A stretch of 64,000 bases of DNA from Chryseobacterium cheonjiense. Its GTDB lineage: Bacteria > Bacteroidota > Bacteroidia > Flavobacteriales > Weeksellaceae. The translations under genes were made by a program, and so were the position numbers. The notes below the pieces were generated by a model. That model was not told the DNA's origin. It saw nothing but the letters and a program-made list of their open reading frames with translations, and ran no database searches. Shown piece after piece: positions 17,900-27,287 of the stretch (position 1 is the first letter of the stretch; every line of letters starts with the position of its first letter). Location: positions 62,001 to 126,000 of the forward strand of contig NZ_JABBGF010000001.1 in NCBI RefSeq assembly GCF_012927265.1, in the 5' to 3' direction.

Positions 17900-18898
17900 T
17901 TATTTTTCGTCTTTTTCACTGATTTCTTTAGCCAACGGATTGTCTAAAACTCTCAGCTCATCTTTAGGCTTTTCGTAGTGATTCAATGAAATTACAGAGT
18001 GTCTGTCGATGTGTCTAGGACCTTCGATATTCCAGTCACTCAAATTCTTTCTTTCGAAACGACAGGTATCGCAGATGAATTCTTCCACTTCACCCCACTG
18101 ATCTTTTCTTGCGGTAACTCTTATAATTTCATCACCTTTCATCCAAACGGTAGCTTTTCCTGAACATTTCTCGCAGTTACAGGTAGCGTTCATTGGTTTT
18201 GTAAACCATACTCTGCTGGCAAAACGAGCTGTTCTGTCTGTTAATGCTCCTACCGGGCAAACGTCGATTACGTTTCCGATGAAGTCATTATCCAAAGCTT
18301 TATTTAAATACGTTGAAATTTCTGCATGATCTCCTCTGAAAAGGATTCCGTGTTCTCTTTGCCCCGTTAGCTGGTTTGCAGCCAATACACATCTTGCACA
18401 AAGGATGCAACGGTCCATATTCAGTTTAATATGTGGGCCAAGATCATCTGCATCATAGGTATTTCTTTCAAACTCAGTTCTTGTTTCGGGGTTTCCGTAT
18501 TCGTAACCCAGATCCTGAAGGTGGCATTCTCCTGCCTGATCACAAACAGGGCAATCCAGCGGGTGATTTACCAGCAAGAACTCGGTAACTGCTTTTCTTC
18601 CTTCCTGAGCTTTTTCCGAAGTAAGATTTTTTACTTCCATACCATCCATTACATTGGTTCTGCAGCTTGCAACCAATTTTGGCATAGGACGGGGATCTGC
18701 TTCAGACCCTTTGGAAACTTCCACCAGGCAAGTTCTACATCTTCCTCCACTGGTTTCCAATTTGCTGTAATAGCACATTGCAGGAGGTACAGATTTTCCG
18801 CCGATTTGTCTGGCAGCTTCTAAAATAGAAGTTCCAGGCAGCACTTCGGTAGTCTGTCCGTCTATAGTTATTTTGAATTTTTTAACCTCTTCGCTCAT
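17900..18898 (-). CDS. nuoG: NADH-quinone oxidoreductase subunit G, short form
   Basis: The 332-residue protein holds the electron-transfer clusters of NuoG: the N1b 2Fe-2S site (CYYSKLETSGGRCRTC), the His-Cys3 N5 site (HPLDCPVCDQAGECH), the N6-type motif (CILCARCVLAAN...DVCPVGAL) and a last Cys-rich part (CNCEKC, CDTCRFE). The large molybdopterin-like domain of E. coli NuoG (about 900 residues) is absent, as is usual in Flavobacteriia. I chose the ATG at 18898, the start of MSEEVKKFKIT; an upstream Met at 18928 would add ten basic residues. Confidence 0.93.
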   Translation of the reverse strand: MSEEVKKFKITIDGQTTEVLPGTSILEAARQIGGKSVPPAMCYYSKLETSGGRCRTCLVEVSKGSEADPRPMPKLVASCRTNVMDGMEVKNLTSEKAQEGRKAVTEFLLVNHPLDCPVCDQAGECHLQDLGYEYGNPETRTEFERNTYDADDLGPHIKLNMDRCILCARCVLAANQLTGQREHGILFRGDHAEISTYLNKALDNDFIGNVIDVCPVGALTDRTARFASRVWFTKPMNATCNCEKCSGKATVWMKGDEIIRVTARKDQWGEVEEFICDTCRFERKNLSDWNIEGPRHIDRHSVISLNHYEKPKDELRVLDNPLAKEISEKDEK

Positions 18899-18939
18899 AT
18901 TCTCTGCTTTTCGCTTATGCCTTAGCAATTAAGCTATAT

Positions 18940-19821
18940 TTAATTATACTTCTTTGTATTAAATGTATATCCTATTCCTGCCAGTACTTCTCCGAAAACA
19001 AAATCCTGACGGGCTTTATCCGGCTTGTTATTAAGTGTGGTTTTGATGTCCCACATATTGATGTATCCGGCCTTTGCTTCCGCTCTTATCATCCAGTTTT
19101 TCCAGAAAACAAGGTTGAGACTTGATCTGAGATCGGTGGCCATACCTGCTACATGAAACCGGTCGCTTCTTTCGTTACCAAAAAGCCTTACGTTACTTTT
19201 CGGAAACATTACACCAATTCCTGCTCCGTAAGACCATACCAAATCTATATTTTTTTTATGAATAAGATTTCTGTATTTCTCAAGTCCCAGGTTTTCATAA
19301 TTAAGTCCGTCTGTATGTTCAAAAGTAAGGAACTTTTCATCGGCTAAATTTACCTGTCCGTTCTGTACCATTGCTGCATATGTAGGATCCGAAATATTTC
19401 CTGAAAATCCAACGGTCTGGTCCTGATTCATTACATATTTCATGTGATCAATCCCTAAAACCAAAGCCAGGTTATCTTTAATAAAATATCCAATCCTGAA
19501 ATTATACTGTGTCACAGTAAACCAGCTTGGATCAAAATATACAATTCCAAATTTTGTGGGTCTGTCTTTTGCAGACACATTATTCAGCTGAAAATCATAA
19601 CCGTTTCCTGTAAAATGGATGTCAGAATTGCTGAATGCGCCTCTGTTCCAACCGAAGAAAGCAAACATCTGACCTTTTCTGCTGAGAGGTAAAGGCTTCT
19701 CTTTCTTTTCGGATTTATAGGATGCAGTTTCCAACTTATACACTTTTTCTATAGTGTCATTTTTTACCTGACCAAAGGCAAAACCTGACATCATCACCCC
19801 AATAATTAATACCTTTTTCAT
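18940..19821 (-). CDS. Outer-membrane beta-barrel-like protein inside the nuo operon
   Basis: The 293-residue product starts with a signal peptide (KKVLIIGVMMSGFAFGQ) and continues with alternating aromatic and polar strands ending in LAGIGYTFNTKKYN, as in small outer-membrane barrels. It is not a known complex I subunit. It begins 4 bases after the nuoF stop and ends 41 bases before the nuoG start, so it must be co-transcribed with complex I. The ATG at 19821 fits the signal peptide; one at 19842 would overlap nuoF. Its role is unknown. Confidence 0.75.
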   Translation of the reverse strand: MKKVLIIGVMMSGFAFGQVKNDTIEKVYKLETASYKSEKKEKPLPLSRKGQMFAFFGWNRGAFSNSDIHFTGNGYDFQLNNVSAKDRPTKFGIVYFDPSWFTVTQYNFRIGYFIKDNLALVLGIDHMKYVMNQDQTVGFSGNISDPTYAAMVQNGQVNLADEKFLTFEHTDGLNYENLGLEKYRNLIHKKNIDLVWSYGAGIGVMFPKSNVRLFGNERSDRFHVAGMATDLRSSLNLVFWKNWMIRAEAKAGYINMWDIKTTLNNKPDKARQDFVFGEVLAGIGYTFNTKKYN

Positions 19822-19825
19822 TTTT

Positions 19826-21184
19826 TTAAGCGTTCTTCTCAACCGCAGGAATCGGGTCTGCGTAATGGGCTAATCCGTAATTTTGAGTTAAACACAATTC
19901 TGGATTTTTCACATGCCATTCAAATTCATCTCTGAAATGACGTATCGCTGCCGCTACCGGCCAAGCTGCCGCATCCCCCAATGGGCAGATTGTATTCCCT
20001 TCTATTTTTCTCTGAATGTCCCAAAGCAAATCGATGTCTTCCATCTTGCCCTGTCCATTTTCAATTTTCTTTAAAATTTTATACATCCATCCCGTACCCT
20101 CTCGGCATGGTGTACATTGCCCGCAGCTTTCGTGATTATAGAATCTCGCTAAGGTCATGGTATGTTCTACGATACACTGGTCTTCATCCAATACAATGAA
20201 TCCTCCTGAACCCATCATGGTTCCGGTAGCAAAACCGCCGTCTGCCAATGATTCATAGTTCATGTATCTCGGTTCTCCGTTTACGGTTTTTAACAATAAA
20301 TTAGCCGGAACAATTGGCACTGAACTTCCCCCAGGAATACATGCTTTCAGTTTCTTTCCGTCTTTGATCCCGCCGCAATATTCTTCTGAGTAAATGAATT
20401 CTTCAACTGTAATGGTCATATCGATTTCATAAACACCAGGCTTATTGATGTTTCCACATGCTGAAATCAATTTAGTACCGGTGGATCTTCCCACTCCTAT
20501 TTTGGCATATTCGGCTCCTGTAATATCAATAATTGGAACAATTGCCGCAATAGATTCTACGTTGTTTACTACCGTAGGTCTTTCCCAAAGTCCTTTTACA
20601 GCAGGGAATGGAGGTTTTAATCTTGGGTTTCCTCTTTTCCCTTCGAGAGACTCAAGCAATGCGGTTTCTTCGCCGCAGATATATGCTCCTGCGCCTCTTT
20701 GAACGTAGATTTCAAGATCGAAACCTGTCCCAAGAATATTTTTACCTAAAAATCCTGCTGCTTTCGCTTCTTCAATCGCTTCTTCCAGGATATCGGGAAT
20801 CCATGAGTATTCTCCACGAATGTAGATATAAGAAGTGTTTGAGCCTAAGCAGTATGATGAGATAAGCATTCCTTCTATCAATAAGTGAGGAAGGAATTCC
20901 ATTAAATATCTGTCTTTAAAAGTTCCCGGTTCAGATTCATCGGCATTTACCACCAAGTGTCTCGGAACACCCTCCGGTTTTGCTAAAAAACTCCATTTCA
21001 TACCGGTCGGGAATCCTGCACCACCACGTCCTCTCAGTCCGGAAGCTTTCACTTCTTCCAGGATTTCGTCCGGTGTCATTTTTAAGGCTTTTTCAGCTGC
21101 TCCGTATCCTCCTTGTCTGCGGTAGGTATCAAAGTAGCGGATTCCTTCTATATGTGCGTCTTTAAGTAAAAGTTTTTTACTCAT
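19826..21184 (-). CDS. nuoF: NADH-quinone oxidoreductase subunit F (NADH/FMN site)
   Basis: NuoF oxidises NADH and passes electrons from FMN to cluster N3. The 452-residue protein shows the glycine-rich NADH/FMN motif GLRGRGGAGFPTGMKW, NADESEPGTFKDR, GAGAYICGEETALLESLEG and the N3 motif ESCGQCTPCREGT with a later ICPLGDAAAWP Cys. It follows nuoE with an 88-base gap. Confidence 0.97.
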   Translation of the reverse strand: MSKKLLLKDAHIEGIRYFDTYRRQGGYGAAEKALKMTPDEILEEVKASGLRGRGGAGFPTGMKWSFLAKPEGVPRHLVVNADESEPGTFKDRYLMEFLPHLLIEGMLISSYCLGSNTSYIYIRGEYSWIPDILEEAIEEAKAAGFLGKNILGTGFDLEIYVQRGAGAYICGEETALLESLEGKRGNPRLKPPFPAVKGLWERPTVVNNVESIAAIVPIIDITGAEYAKIGVGRSTGTKLISACGNINKPGVYEIDMTITVEEFIYSEEYCGGIKDGKKLKACIPGGSSVPIVPANLLLKTVNGEPRYMNYESLADGGFATGTMMGSGGFIVLDEDQCIVEHTMTLARFYNHESCGQCTPCREGTGWMYKILKKIENGQGKMEDIDLLWDIQRKIEGNTICPLGDAAAWPVAAAIRHFRDEFEWHVKNPELCLTQNYGLAHYADPIPAVEKNA

Positions 21185-21272
21185 TGTTATTTGCTTATTG
21201 CAATTGGCTTTTAGCTTCTTGCATTTAATTATTAAAATTTAAATTAATTTAAACCTAAGATTTAAATTTTTA

Positions 21273-21782
21273 TTAGTCTAAAGCGATCTGTCCTTCTCTG
21301 CAAAGATCAAGGATTTCGTCTACTTTCTCTATTGTTAAATTTTCATGAAAGAATTTTCCAAGTTGCATCATAGGAGCATATCCACAAGCACCCAGGCATT
21401 CGGCTGGTTTTAGGGTAAACATTCCATCTTCAGTGGTCTGCCCGTCTTTGATGTTCAGTTTAGTTCTGATATGATTTAGGATTTTTTCACTTCCCGAAAC
21501 CATGCAAGGTCCGGTTCTGCAAACTTCCAAAACATATTTACCTACCGGTTTCATATTGAACATTGTATAAAAAGTTGCCACTTCATATACTTCGATAGGT
21601 TTTATACTCAATAATTCCGCAACATAATCCATTACTGGAACGTCTAACCATCCTCCGAATTCTTTCTGTGCCAAATGCAGTACAGGAATAAGCGCAGATT
21701 TTTGTCTGCCTTCAGGATATCTTGCGATAATTTTATGTACCTGTGCTAAACTTTCCGGTTTAAAAGCTATTGTTTCGCTCAT
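21273..21782 (-). CDS. nuoE: NADH-quinone oxidoreductase subunit E (2Fe-2S N1a)
   Basis: The 169-residue thioredoxin-fold subunit holds N1a through CRTGPCMVSGS and CLGACGYAPM, the expected four cysteines. It partners NuoF in the NADH dehydrogenase module. A 120-base AT-rich spacer separates it from nuoD. Confidence 0.96.
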   Translation of the reverse strand: MSETIAFKPESLAQVHKIIARYPEGRQKSALIPVLHLAQKEFGGWLDVPVMDYVAELLSIKPIEVYEVATFYTMFNMKPVGKYVLEVCRTGPCMVSGSEKILNHIRTKLNIKDGQTTEDGMFTLKPAECLGACGYAPMMQLGKFFHENLTIEKVDEILDLCREGQIALD

Positions 21783-21902
21783 TTTTTATCTAAGATTAAA
21801 GAACATAGAAAAAAAGAGAATAGACTCTGATATCATGTTCTAAATTCAATTTATATATTGTGATGAAAGCCTTTTATCTTCCATCTATTTTCCTAAATTT
21901 TA

Positions 21903-23126
21903 TTATGCGTCTAATTCTCCCGCAATAATATTCATGCTGCACATCGTTACAATCGCATCAGAAATTACAGAACCTGTAATCATTTCAGGATATGCCTGAT
22001 AGTAGATGAAACATGGTCTTCTGAAGTGAAGTCTGTAAGGACTTCTTCCGCCATCACTTACCAAATAGAATCCTAACTCTCCGTTTCCGCCTTCTACAGC
22101 ATGGTATACTTCACCTTTAGGCACATCCGTTTCTCCCATTACGATTTTGAAATGGTAGATCAGTGCTTCCATTTTTTGATAAACATCTGCTTTTTCAGGC
22201 AGATAGAAATCAGGAACCTCCGCATGGAACGGACCTTCAGGAAGATTTTCGTATGCTTGCTTGATGATTTTAATTGATTCCCAGATTTCCTGCTGACGAA
22301 CCATGAATCGGTCGTAGGTGTCTCCGGAAGTTCCCACAGGAATAATGAAGTCGAAATCCTGGTAGGATGAATAAGGCTGCGCAACTCTTACGTCATAATC
22401 CACACCTGTTGCACGTAGGTTTGGACCTGTGAACCCATAGCTTAAAGCTCTCTCTGCAGAAATTCCGCCTGCTCCGATGGTTCTGTCCATGAAGATTCTG
22501 TTTCTCTCTAATAAAGTACAGAATTCTTTGAATCTTGGTGGGAATGTTTTAAGGAAATCTTTAATTAACTCATGGAATTTTGGAGTGAAGTCTCTTTCAA
22601 AGCCTCCGATTCTTCCCATATTGGTGGTCATCCTTGCGCCGCAGATTTGCTCATACATATCATAGATGCGCTCTCTTTCGATGAACATATAGGTAAGGCC
22701 GGTAATTGCTCCGGAGTCCATTCCCGTTACACCGTTACAGATCAGATGATCTCCGATTCTTGCAAGTTCCATTAAAATAACACGCATATAATCTACACGT
22801 TTCGGAACTTCAACACCGATCAGTTTCTCTACGGTCATGTGCCATCCCAAGTTGTTGATTGGGGCAGAACAGTAATTCATACGGTCAGTAAGGGTAGTGA
22901 TCTGAGCATAATTCCTTCTTTCGGAAATTTTCTCAAATGCTCTGTGGATATATCCAACGGTTTGTTCTGCGTGAAGAATTCTTTCTCCGTCCATCGTTAA
23001 GATGTTCTGAAAAATCCCGTGTGTTGCAGGGTGCGTCGGTCCCAAATTGAGGGTATACAGTTGCCCGTCAATTTGCTCCTTACTTTCGTACTGGTTGAGT
23101 ATATTGGATAATGAGTTATCTTTCAT
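21903..23126 (-). CDS. nuoD: NADH-quinone oxidoreductase subunit D (49-kDa-like)
   Basis: NuoD forms much of the quinone cavity and is related to NiFe hydrogenase large subunits. The 407-residue protein shows LNLGPTHPATHGIFQ with the conserved histidines, YVHRAFEK-like GYIHRAFEKISERRNY, ARIGDHLICNG and the C-terminal RSPYRLHFRRPCF. It is separate from nuoC here, unlike the NuoCD fusion of E. coli. Confidence 0.97.
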   Translation of the reverse strand: MKDNSLSNILNQYESKEQIDGQLYTLNLGPTHPATHGIFQNILTMDGERILHAEQTVGYIHRAFEKISERRNYAQITTLTDRMNYCSAPINNLGWHMTVEKLIGVEVPKRVDYMRVILMELARIGDHLICNGVTGMDSGAITGLTYMFIERERIYDMYEQICGARMTTNMGRIGGFERDFTPKFHELIKDFLKTFPPRFKEFCTLLERNRIFMDRTIGAGGISAERALSYGFTGPNLRATGVDYDVRVAQPYSSYQDFDFIIPVGTSGDTYDRFMVRQQEIWESIKIIKQAYENLPEGPFHAEVPDFYLPEKADVYQKMEALIYHFKIVMGETDVPKGEVYHAVEGGNGELGFYLVSDGGRSPYRLHFRRPCFIYYQAYPEMITGSVISDAIVTMCSMNIIAGELDA

Positions 23127-23188
23127 AATGATTGCTTTTAGCTATTTGCTTCTGGCTTATTGGCTAACTGCCATTGGCCATTCGCTTT

Positions 23189-23683
23189 TTATCTTCCGAA
23201 CATTGCATCGTCCTTATCGGTTCTGGTACCATCTTCCAGACGATATTCTTTAAGCATAGGATGGTATCCGAGATCTTCCATATTCAGAATAGGTCTCAGA
23301 TCCGGATGTCCTTTAAATTTAATTCCGAAGAAATCATAGGTTTCTCTTTCCATCCAGTTGGCTCCCGCATAAAGATCAACTAAGGAATCTACCTCAATAT
23401 TTTCTCTGGACATGAAAACCTTAAGACGGAGTCTGAAATTCGTCATCATATTGTGGAGGTGATAAACCACTCCAATTTCCTTCTCAGGAAATTCCGGGTA
23501 ATGGATTCCACAAACATCTGTAAGGAAGTTGATTTCTAATGATGAGTCTTTAAGGTAATGAACTATTTTCTTCAGGTCTTCTTTCTTTACCTCAATCGTC
23601 AGCATTCCATAAGGTTCTGAACTTGAAATTACAGATTCCGGAAATTCTCTTGTGATTGCTTCTAATACAAATTCGTTTGTCAT
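23189..23683 (-). CDS. nuoC: NADH-quinone oxidoreductase subunit C
   Basis: The 164-residue 30-kDa-type subunit carries the family signature ERETYDFFGIKFKGHPDLRPIL near its middle and ends in a short tail. It starts 5 bases after the nuoB stop. The 62-base gap to nuoD contains degenerate GCTTTTAGC / TTGGC units seen in several spacers here. Confidence 0.95.
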   Translation of the reverse strand: MTNEFVLEAITREFPESVISSSEPYGMLTIEVKKEDLKKIVHYLKDSSLEINFLTDVCGIHYPEFPEKEIGVVYHLHNMMTNFRLRLKVFMSRENIEVDSLVDLYAGANWMERETYDFFGIKFKGHPDLRPILNMEDLGYHPMLKEYRLEDGTRTDKDDAMFGR

Positions 23684-23688
23684 TTCCG

Positions 23689-24249
23689 TTAGTTGCTTAT
23701 ATTGTAAGAATCTAATAGTTTTTGATATTCAGGCATATCTCTTCTTCTGATGCTTTCGCTTTCTGCAAGAGCCTGAACCTGCATTACGCCCTCAATAATC
23801 TGTTCCGGTCTCGGAGGGCATCCGGGAACATAAACATCTACAGGGATAATTTTGTCGATCCCCTGTAATACTGAATAGGTATCAAAGATACCGCCGCTGC
23901 ATGCACATGCACCAACAGACACTACCCATTTCGGTTCTGCCATTTGGGTATAAACTTCTTTAAGCACGGGGCCTAATTTTTTTGATATCGTTCCGCAAAC
24001 CATCAATAGATCTGCCTGTCTTGGTGAGAAAGAGTTTCTTTCCATACCAAATCTTGAAGCATCATAGGTTGGGTTGAGGGTAGCCATAAACTCGATGCCA
24101 CAACAAGAGGTTGCAAAAGGCAGCGGCCACAGTGAAAACTTTCTGGCCATCCCGATTACACTGCTCAGTTTCGTTGCGAAAAACCCTTCTCCTTCAAATC
24201 CTTCCGGAGCAGGTGCATCTGTTCTTATTATTGGTTTGTTATCTGACAT
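23689..24249 (-). CDS. nuoB: NADH-quinone oxidoreductase subunit B (4Fe-4S N2)
   Basis: NuoB holds N2, the last cluster before quinone. The 186-residue protein has PFATSCCGIEF with the tandem cysteines, SVGACACSGG and VPGCPPRPEQII. The length and motif order are standard. It is preceded by a 104-base spacer after nuoA. Confidence 0.97.
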   Translation of the reverse strand: MSDNKPIIRTDAPAPEGFEGEGFFATKLSSVIGMARKFSLWPLPFATSCCGIEFMATLNPTYDASRFGMERNSFSPRQADLLMVCGTISKKLGPVLKEVYTQMAEPKWVVSVGACACSGGIFDTYSVLQGIDKIIPVDVYVPGCPPRPEQIIEGVMQVQALAESESIRRRDMPEYQKLLDSYNISN

Positions 24250-24353
24250 TTTTTTAGATTTAAGATTTTAATTTAGATTTCAATTTACTGTTAATGTTAG
24301 TATTAAAGTAAACTGAATTATCTAAAATCGTCATTTAAAATTTCTATTTCTTT

Positions 24354-24725
24354 TTATTTATCCCAATCTAATGCACCACGTTTCCAGACATAAAAAAATG
24401 CCATAAAGAAAATCGCTACGAACATAAGTACAGCTAAGAATCCTTCCATTCCGAATTCTCTGAAGTTTACTGCGTACGGATAAAAAAATACGATTTCAAT
24501 ATCGAATAATACAAACAGTACCGCTGTTAAAAAGTACTTGATTGAAAATGGTGTTCTTGCGTTTCCTTCTACCGGGACTCCACATTCCCAGCTTTGGTTT
24601 TTTACAGAATTTCCTTTTTTCTGTTTTGGACCTAAAAAATGTGCGCCAAGCAAAGAAATGGCTACGAAACCTATCGCAACACCTGCTTGTATAAGGATTG
24701 GAATATAACTTTCAGGTAAATTCAT
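24354..24725 (-). CDS. nuoA: NADH-quinone oxidoreductase subunit A
   Basis: The 123-residue, three-helix membrane subunit has SWECGVPVEGNARTPFSIKYFLTAVLFVLFDIEIVFFYP, with the quinone-loop Cys and the acidic residues of helix 2. It is the first gene of the leftward complex I operon, whose order is A-B-C-D-E-F-(barrel)-G-H-I-J-K-L-M-N. Confidence 0.97.
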   Translation of the reverse strand: MNLPESYIPILIQAGVAIGFVAISLLGAHFLGPKQKKGNSVKNQSWECGVPVEGNARTPFSIKYFLTAVLFVLFDIEIVFFYPYAVNFREFGMEGFLAVLMFVAIFFMAFFYVWKRGALDWDK

Positions 24726-24748
24726 TTTTGCATTATTATCTCAATTTG

Positions 24749-24756
24749 CAAATTTA
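24749..24756 (-). promoter_or_regulatory. Likely -7 element of the nuo promoter
   Basis: Read on the minus strand this is TAAATTTG, a full match to the Bacteroidota -7 consensus TAnnTTTG, 24 bases upstream of the nuoA ATG. I did not find a clean TTTG at the -33 position. The 292-base stretch 24726-25017 otherwise holds nothing I can name. Confidence 0.5.
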
Positions 24757-25017
24757 GCGAATAAACAAGAAAGCATGAAATTTATCGACTTAAAAGTGGA
24801 ATTAAAATCCATTAAACCGGTAATTTAGAATCAATAAAAATTAGCTATTCATGATTGTTTATATTATGTAGATTTTCCCTTTTTTTGTAGGTAAGGTCAA
24901 TAAATGTTTTACCGTGTTATTATCTGAGATTTTAAAGCATTTTAACAATTTAATATCATCTGTAAAATAATATTGCTAAACGGATGAAATATTAAATAGT
25001 AAGCAATATCAGATCTT

Positions 25018-25194
25018 CTACTTTTTCATCTTTTTAAGAAGCGAAAATGCCATAAACGCGATATAGGCAAAGATAATGCTTGCGAATAGTATATTCACAA
25101 CGGTATTAGTGCGGTCATCAGGAATCTGAAGGAAAAGATTGTATATAATATATCCGGCAACTAAAACACCAAAAATAATAAGCTGTGGCTTCAT
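25018..25194 (-). CDS. Small two-helix membrane protein (58 residues)
   Basis: An open frame on the minus strand encodes MKPQLIIFGVLVAGYIIYNL, then a short polar loop (QIPDDRTNTVV), a second hydrophobic helix (NILFASIIFAYIAFMAFSLL) and a KKMKK tail. Two clean membrane helices with a positively charged end and codon use like the neighbours support a real gene, though it is below usual length cut-offs. It lies 32 bases upstream of the end of the acetyltransferase on the same strand's far side. Function unknown. Confidence 0.65.
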   Translation of the reverse strand: MKPQLIIFGVLVAGYIIYNLFLQIPDDRTNTVVNILFASIIFAYIAFMAFSLLKKMKK

Positions 25195-25226
25195 AAGATG
25201 GAATTAATTTTATAATCTAACAATTA

Positions 25227-26360
25227 TTATCCGTTGGTAATATTCAGGGCGTAGGTACGTCTTCTTTTATGGTTAACGGGATTATAATCCTGCCAAAGCA
25301 ACTGGACACTTTTGTTTTCTTCCAACTCAGGATTGGTTTCCAGATACTTCACTCCCTTCTTTCTGAAAAGTTTCCAGATTTCCTTAAAAATGATAGATGT
25401 TACGCCTCTTCGCTGATAGTCGGGATGAATCCCTATCAAATAAAAATTTGCCCGGTCGTTCTTTTTTCCGGCCTGCAAAAAGTGCCACCAGCCGAAGGGT
25501 AAAAGTTTTCCTTTCGATTTCTGCAGTGCCTTTGAATAGGAGGGCATGGTAATGGCGAAGGCAACAAGCTGATTTGCGTCATCAGCAACGCACACAATAT
25601 AATCCTTGTCGATTAATTTAAAATATTTCTCTTTGTAGGTTTTGCGCTGTTCTTCAGAAATAGGAGTGTAGGTAGATAAATGTTTGTACGTTTCGTCCAA
25701 AAGATCAAACATAGGGTCAACATATTCAGTAATCTCTTCTTTTGATCTGAAATTCAAAACCTTAAGTTTGTACTTTTGGGAGATTAGTTCGTTGAATTTG
25801 TGTATCTTATCAGGAAGTATTTCCGGGAACTGAAGCTCAAATTCTACCCATTCTTTTTCTTTCTGTAAGCCTAAAGCTTCAAGATGTTTCGGATAATATT
25901 CGTGGTTGTAGATTCCGATCATCGTAGCAAGCTTGTCAAAACCCATTGTCAGCATTCCGGCTTTATCAAGATTGGTGAATCCCATCGGGCCTTCTATCTT
26001 TTCTATGTTTTTTTCTTTGGCATAATCGATTACAGTATCTATCAATGCTTTTGAAACTTCACGGTCGTGAATAAAATCTATCCATCCGAAGCGTACTTTT
26101 CGGATTCCCAGTTCCTTTTCTTCTTTATGATTAATCATTACTGCAATTCTGCCTGCAATTTTATCATCCTTAAAAGCCAAAAACTGTTTCGCTTCGGAAT
26201 ACTGCAACGCAGGATTCTCGGCAGGGTTCCAGATGTTGATTTCATCATTGATAAATGAGGGGACGTAATATGGATTGTTTTTATACAAATCCATTGGAAA
26301 TCTGACGAATTGCTTTAACTGATCCGTTGTTTTTACTTCAATTACTGAAACTTTAGACAT
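25227..26360 (-). CDS. GNAT-family N-acetyltransferase
   Basis: The 377-residue protein has a C-terminal GNAT acetyl-CoA-binding motif (NFYLIGIHPDYQRRGVTSIIFKEIWKLF). The N-terminal half (FVRFPMDLYKNNPYYVPSFINDE, EGPMGFTNLDKAGMLTMGFD) belongs to a conserved family of unknown substrate found across Bacteroidota. I chose the ATG at 26360 (MSKVSVIEVKT) because a -7 element sits 25 bases upstream of it and would lie inside the longer open frame from 26387. Confidence 0.75.
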   Translation of the reverse strand: MSKVSVIEVKTTDQLKQFVRFPMDLYKNNPYYVPSFINDEINIWNPAENPALQYSEAKQFLAFKDDKIAGRIAVMINHKEEKELGIRKVRFGWIDFIHDREVSKALIDTVIDYAKEKNIEKIEGPMGFTNLDKAGMLTMGFDKLATMIGIYNHEYYPKHLEALGLQKEKEWVEFELQFPEILPDKIHKFNELISQKYKLKVLNFRSKEEITEYVDPMFDLLDETYKHLSTYTPISEEQRKTYKEKYFKLIDKDYIVCVADDANQLVAFAITMPSYSKALQKSKGKLLPFGWWHFLQAGKKNDRANFYLIGIHPDYQRRGVTSIIFKEIWKLFRKKGVKYLETNPELEENKSVQLLWQDYNPVNHKRRRTYALNITNG

Positions 26361-26384
26361 AGTTTTAAAAGGCAAATTAATGAG

Positions 26385-26392
26385 CAAATATA
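26385..26392 (-). promoter_or_regulatory. -7 element for the acetyltransferase gene
   Basis: On the minus strand this reads TATATTTG, matching TAnnTTTG, 25 bases before the ATG at 26360. It supports the shorter start of that gene. Confidence 0.45.
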
Positions 26393-26464
26393 ACCAATTA
26401 AATGTTATACTTTGGCACAGTTTTTACATCATTTGGGGTGAAAATATATTGTAAAGTTACTAAA

Positions 26465-27175
26465 ATGATAGGTTATTATATAATCATTGGGATTTCAATG
26501 CTTGTAAGCTGGTGGATATCATCGAAGCTAAAGTCGAAATTCGAATATTATTCTAAAGTGCATCTCCGAAACGGGCTTTCCGGTAAGGAGGTGGCAGAAA
26601 AAATGCTGAGAGACAACGGTATTAATGATGTTCAGGTAATATCGGTTCCGGGACAATTAACAGACCATTACAACCCGGAAAATAAAACAGTAAATCTTTC
26701 CGAAGCAGTGTATATGCAGAGAAATGCAGCGGCCGCGGCAGTAGCTGCACATGAATGCGGGCATGCCGTGCAACACAAAGTGGGCTATTCTATGCTTCAG
26801 CTGCGCTCAAAGCTGGTGCCTGTAGTGCAAATCAGCTCTAATCTTATGCAGTTTGTTCTTATTGCCGGGATTATGGTTATGGCTGCTACACAAAGTATTG
26901 AGAATCCTACGGGTAATCGTATGGTATTAGCGATAGGAGTAATTATGTTTGCTTTTACCACTCTTTTCGCGTTTGTAACTCTGCCGGTGGAATATGATGC
27001 AAGTGAAAGGGCTATGAAATGGCTGAAAGATACAGGTACTGTAACTGCTGAAGAATATGTAGGCGTAAAAGACAGTCTGAAATGGGCAGCCAGAACGTAT
27101 GTAGTTACCGCGATAGGTTCACTGGCTCAGCTTTTATACTGGGCATCATTGCTTATGGGAGGCAGAAGGGACTAA
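26465..27175 (+). CDS. YugP-like membrane zinc metallopeptidase
   Basis: The 236-residue protein starts with a membrane helix (MIGYYIIIGISMLVSWWIS), has the zinc site AAHECGHAVQHKVGY (HExxH with His and Glu), and ends with two more hydrophobic stretches around PVEYDASERAMKWL. This is the Zn_peptidase_2 / YugP family, whose substrates are not known. The ATG at 26465 begins exactly at the first helix; the open frame continues to 26402 but adds no conserved residues. Confidence 0.85.
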   Translation: MIGYYIIIGISMLVSWWISSKLKSKFEYYSKVHLRNGLSGKEVAEKMLRDNGINDVQVISVPGQLTDHYNPENKTVNLSEAVYMQRNAAAAAVAAHECGHAVQHKVGYSMLQLRSKLVPVVQISSNLMQFVLIAGIMVMAATQSIENPTGNRMVLAIGVIMFAFTTLFAFVTLPVEYDASERAMKWLKDTGTVTAEEYVGVKDSLKWAARTYVVTAIGSLAQLLYWASLLMGGRRD

Positions 27176-27200
27176 TTATTAATAAAATAAATAAATTATT

Positions 27201-27231
27201 GCACCTCAGAAATTTTTTCTGAGGTGTTTCT
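27201..27231. terminator. Rho-independent terminator after the zinc peptidase gene
   Basis: CACCTCAGAAA at 27202-27212 pairs with 27216-27226, followed by TTTC and more T residues. Confidence 0.8.
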
Positions 27232-27287
27232 TATATGATAATGAGCTAGATTCACTTGAATTTAATATTTTTGGAAAAAACACATTG

